The notes beneath the pieces are model-generated. The model made no database searches. It saw only the letters and a program-made list of their open reading frames with translations, and had not been told where the DNA came from. From Gymnorhina tibicen (taxonomy: Eukaryota; Chordata; Aves; Passeriformes; Artamidae), in contig VXAZ01001831.1 of NCBI GenBank assembly GCA_013399875.1, positions 62,001 to 126,000 on the forward strand: a stretch of 64,000 bases of DNA, written 5' to 3'. Positions within the stretch are counted from its first letter, which is position 1; every line of letters starts with the position of its first letter. Positions 60,701 to 64,000 of the stretch are shown one piece after another. The position numbers and the translations under genes were made by a program.

Positions 60701-62277
60701 AGGCTTTCAGAATTCATAATCCATCCATGCAACAGGCCTACATATTAAATGCTCTAACAGAAAACAGTTTCAAAAGTTCTCTCAGACCAAACTGTTCCCT
60801 CCTCCCCACCCCACTAAGAAATAATTGCAAGTGTGATCTTACCCTAGAAAAATCAAAGTGTGGCTCGTACTGCCCTCCCATTCCGTAGTTGGCAACCTAC
60901 AGCATGGAAGAAGGAAGCACATAAATATCTATTGAACTGCAAGTGACTGCTGCAGAATAGCACTTGCTCTCAGAAATCCAAAGCATGCTCTGAGAAACAG
61001 CACTTTGTGGTAAGATTATTATCTATAGTACACTTAATTTATTTTTAGATTGCCAGAACTGAGGTACTCAGATGAGAAACAACTTGTTTCTCAGATGAGA
61101 AACAACTTGAAACAACCCTTTCATAGTTCAAGGGTTTATACTTATCACTACAACAGCCTGTTTAACATTCAGCAGCAGTAGTTTCACCACACTGTTGCTT
61201 CCTTCCTCTGAAGAGAAGGCAGATGAATGTGTGCAACTCCCTGTGGGTCCAGCCTAGAGGACAGAACTAGACTCTGTGCCACTCATGAATGATCTGTTAC
61301 ATACAAGCCTCTCGAGAATCACAGAAAATTAACTTAAAAGCACCTCTTCACTTACTTTATAATCACGTAACATGTTTTTGTTACTCTGAGGCTGGACTTA
61401 ATGTGTTTCCTAGATCACTACACAATTACCTGGCTTCTATGGATAGCCTGTAATCAACAGTATTTCAATCAGGTTCTGAAACAGGAATTGAAGGAGCATG
61501 GAGGAAGAGAAACAGTGAATGGGCTAAGGTACAGCTATTCTGGCAGTGCTGTACTACGGGCACTCTTCTCCCCAACAGCCATCCAGAGATCAGAATTCAT
61601 ATGAGACTATGGCAGGACTACAAAAAATATATGGGTCTTAGAAAGGTTGAACTAGGACAGAAATTCAGCTTTTGCAGGCTTGAAAAATAAGCACCAGGCA
61701 TTTCCCTCAGAACAAACAGGTAAATCTCAGATTCCTGCACAAAGTTAATCTTCTATTTCTTTGATATCTCTACCCTTCTCTGCCTGGCACACACAGGGAA
61801 AACATCCATCTGCACCAGACCAACACAATCGGCAGCTAATTCCTCCAGGATGAAGCCAGTGCACCAACCTGCAAGAGCTCAGCTGTTTTCACTGTTAACC
61901 CTGTGATCTGTTGCATTCGCTGATTCACCTTGGCCACAACAGGATCATCATCTTCTTCCAACCATGAGCTAAGGGAAGGACAGAAACACGTTATTTTACA
62001 ATACCAACTACCACACCACATTTCCCAAGGCAGAAGGATTCTTCTGCCCTTTGTCAGATGGCTAAAAGAGCCATTTTCCATGCATTTGTTGGGGAAGCTT
62101 TGGTTACATGCAAAGCAGTTCAAGTTTTCAGACACAGTAGGTAGCAGACAACAGCTGCTTTTGTCAAGCACAAAAACCTTAAAGCTAAACCCTTCTCTCT
62201 GCTTACCTCTTGGATACCCTGTAGCTAGCCACTGTAAGGACACCGGTTTTGGGATCACGTACTGTGGCTCGTGCCAG
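54763..62277 (-). CDS. P4HA2: Prolyl 4-hydroxylase subunit alpha-2, C-terminal half (5' part beyond window)
   Basis: Minus-strand exons in coding order: 62207-62277, 61869-61968, 60843-60896, one of 58357-58416 or 58223-58288, 56044-56112, 55541-55637 and 54763-54833. All junction phases agree and all sites are GT-AG, giving about 173-175 residues that end EVD-stop. This is the catalytic 2-oxoglutarate/iron dioxygenase domain of collagen prolyl 4-hydroxylase, an ER-lumen tetramer with PDI that hydroxylates proline in X-Pro-Gly. Iron ligands are the His and Asp of EPHFDFSR and the His of [14 protein letters not shown], whose Lys binds 2-oxoglutarate. [18 protein letters not shown] and [14 protein letters not shown] are near-identical to vertebrate P4HA2. 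Peptide-binding and dimerisation regions lie outside the window. Orientation towards the cytokine cluster is as in human. Confidence 0.96.
58223..58288 (-). other. P4HA2: P4HA2 alternative exon, form 1 (22 codons)
   Basis: 66 bp, phase 0 on both sides, acceptor TTTTATAG and donor CTAT|gtaagt. It reads [22 protein letters not shown], between HFDFSR and MSDVEAGG. It is the downstream member of a tandem pair known in vertebrate collagen prolyl 4-hydroxylase alpha genes as mutually exclusive exons. Confidence 0.95.
58357..58416 (-). other. P4HA2: P4HA2 alternative exon, form 2 (20 codons)
   Basis: 60 bp, phase 0 on both sides, acceptor CTGTTGCAG and donor CTAT|gtaagt. It reads [20 protein letters not shown]. 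The last residues, NRxATFLNY, are shared with the other form, as expected for an exon duplication. Only 68 bp separate the two exons. Confidence 0.95.
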
Positions 62278-64000
62278 CTGTGCCAAAAAAAATCCCAAGG
62301 GGGAAGAAACACATCAGCAACAGGATAGAAAATTTCTCGCATCTTACCAAAATCAACACCTGATTTGTCCAACTTCAATATCTCACTGGATGAAAGAGCT
62401 TCAACCTAGAATATGATCTGATTTCACGCTAAAACAACACATGCAGAAACAAGTACAATCCATCACCTGCATTTGATCCTGGAAAAAGAGCCTGATTGAC
62501 TGCACAAGCCATGATATTGATTAAATCCATAAGTTACTTGCTGAACAGGTTTTGAAGGCATTTTTTTTTAAACAGCTGGAGTCAATAATAGCAAGAGGGA
62601 ACAACAACAAAAGTTCACAACATATGAAGTCCAAGTTCCTGGCAAAGAGAAAATCATTGGAGAGTCCATGAATTTAATCAGCCTGCTCCTCATGTGGACT
62701 AAAAACCCAACCTCATTCTCAGATGTAAAATAATGAGTGAAAACTTTTACAGAACGAGTTACAAATTATGGGGCAAGCAAATCCCCAACAGCAGAAAATT
62801 CCTGAGGACAACTCTCAACATTCCCATGCTCAAATTTTCCAGCTGAAAGATGCCTGGAACATCTATTTCTGAGACAGTTTGAAACATTATTACATGATGA
62901 AGGTAACTCTGCAAAAGCACAGCACACCTACACATTTTAAACATTATCATCACATTTAGGCCATTTCACCAGATCTGTAGGAAAAAAAAAAATCTGAACT
63001 TGGCAAAACTGATAAAGTTTGCTGTGGTGTCAGAGTGACAGATGGCTGCTAACAATACTTCTATCACTTTGGTTTCATTCTTGCAGCTGAGAACAAGAAC
63101 TGGGACACTCCTTTCTTTGACTGTAAGCTCAGACATTTAAATTTAACTCCTGCCAACCACACACACTCTAAATCATATCTCTTTTCTTCCACTTAATTAT
63201 ATGTCATAGAAAGCTGTCGCTGTTGGGGTGGCCGCAACATACAAACATGAACACTGCACCGGATTTATGGCATAAAAGCATTATATTTTCAGGAAGACTG
63301 CGTATTTATAGACTATTCTATGTTATCGTTCATGTTACAAGTTCATTGGCTACTAAATTACAACAATGGATTCATCGCCTGTCATTTAACTACAATATAA
63401 TACTATTGGTTACCTGTAACATAAGCATTCAAGCATTCAGAAAAATAACAGGTGCAGATATGTTGCTGTCTTCTCTTTCTATTGTTTTGGATTCCATACT
63501 TCTGTTGATATTACACTTCCACGGGTAAAGCTGATTATTTTCTTGTCATGGGCTTTTCTCATGAATAGAAGTTAACCATGTCCAAATTAAGACCTGTGAA
63601 GCCTTCAGACTAGCTGTTGGCCTCAACAGAAAGCCTTTTTATTTGCATCTTCTTCAGAGCATGCAGTCATTATTTCCTTTATTTTTCCTCAAGTAAGTCT
63701 CCAGCCAGCTTTACAATCTATGACAGCTGTCTTGTCCCTATACAAGAGTACTTGGCACAGCTGTTGCTGTAATTCTGACTCACTGTTATTTTGTTCCAGA
63801 TTTCTCTTGTATAAATCATAACAGAAGAGTCAGGCTGACTGTTGTTCTTCACTGGTACAGTGAAGCATAACTTTAGGGATATATATTTTGCTTCCCAAAC
63901 TTTTCATTCTGCTGCCATTTTCAAGCTTGTATATGCTTGCTTGATTTCTGCACCTAGCATATGATCTAAATAAATCAGAACTCAAAGAGGCCTGACTACC
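62278..64000 (-). other. P4HA2: P4HA2 intron (to window end)
   Basis: Upstream intron of P4HA2. The expected preceding exon (encoding the MSDEEIERIKEIAKP-type helix) was looked for on the minus strand and not found, so it lies beyond the right edge. No repeats or other genes recognised. Confidence 0.6.

Noticed and set aside
61836..62378. A 180-codon minus-strand open frame
   Set aside because: It is read-through of P4HA2 intron and exon sequence: only 61869-61968 is coding in that frame, with splice sites and phases fixed by the P4HA2 protein.
1..64000. CRISPR arrays, operons, tRNA or rRNA genes
   Set aside because: No direct-repeat/spacer arrays or cloverleaf signals were seen, and the window is clearly vertebrate nuclear DNA.

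Overview
This is a eukaryotic, avian window, probably from a passerine. The evidence is compact intron-containing genes with consensus splice sites, several CR1 LINE 3' ends in both orientations, and a block of LTRs of songbird type. Gene content matches the chromosome segment that in mammals carries IL3 - CSF2 (GM-CSF) - P4HA2 (human 5q31). Species cannot be decided from sequence alone.

Layout. 1-12.55 kb: intergenic, with a short CpG-rich patch near 0.4-0.57 kb and three CR1 fragments. 12.56-15.67 kb: gene A, a four-exon, 141-aa secreted four-helix cytokine with a promoter module, a (ATTT)n AU-rich element and a poly(A) signal. 15.7-23.5 kb: intergenic, with weak exon-like pieces on the minus strand. 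23.5-26.15 kb: gene B, a second four-exon, 141-aa cytokine. 26.2-31.6 kb: intergenic, with AT-rich sequence, two CR1 copies and a GC-rich patch bearing a good CTCF motif. 31.65-34.4 kb: gene C, a third four-exon cytokine (194 aa as read). 34.4-41.4 kb: little recognisable. 41.4-50.3 kb: a block of endogenous-retrovirus LTRs, including three solo LTRs of one family whose 4-bp target-site duplications can be read directly, a 71-bp assembly gap, and two inverted copies of another LTR-type repeat at the block's edges. 50.3-54.3 kb: nothing recognisable. 54.3-64 kb: the 3' half of P4HA2 on the minus strand, including a tandem pair of alternative exons; its 5' half lies beyond the window.

The three cytokines belong to the IL-3/IL-5/GM-CSF group, whose members signal through the shared beta-c receptor in mammals. 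All are transcribed left to right. A and B are clear tandem paralogues: promoters and 3' UTRs still align although the proteins have diverged strongly. By cysteine and exon pattern A is IL-5-like, B IL-3-like and C GM-CSF-like, but one-to-one orthology is not secure: A carries a promoter laid out like that of mammalian GM-CSF, and B also resembles IL-5 in helices A and D. P4HA2, transcribed towards the cytokines, is secure and anchors the locus.
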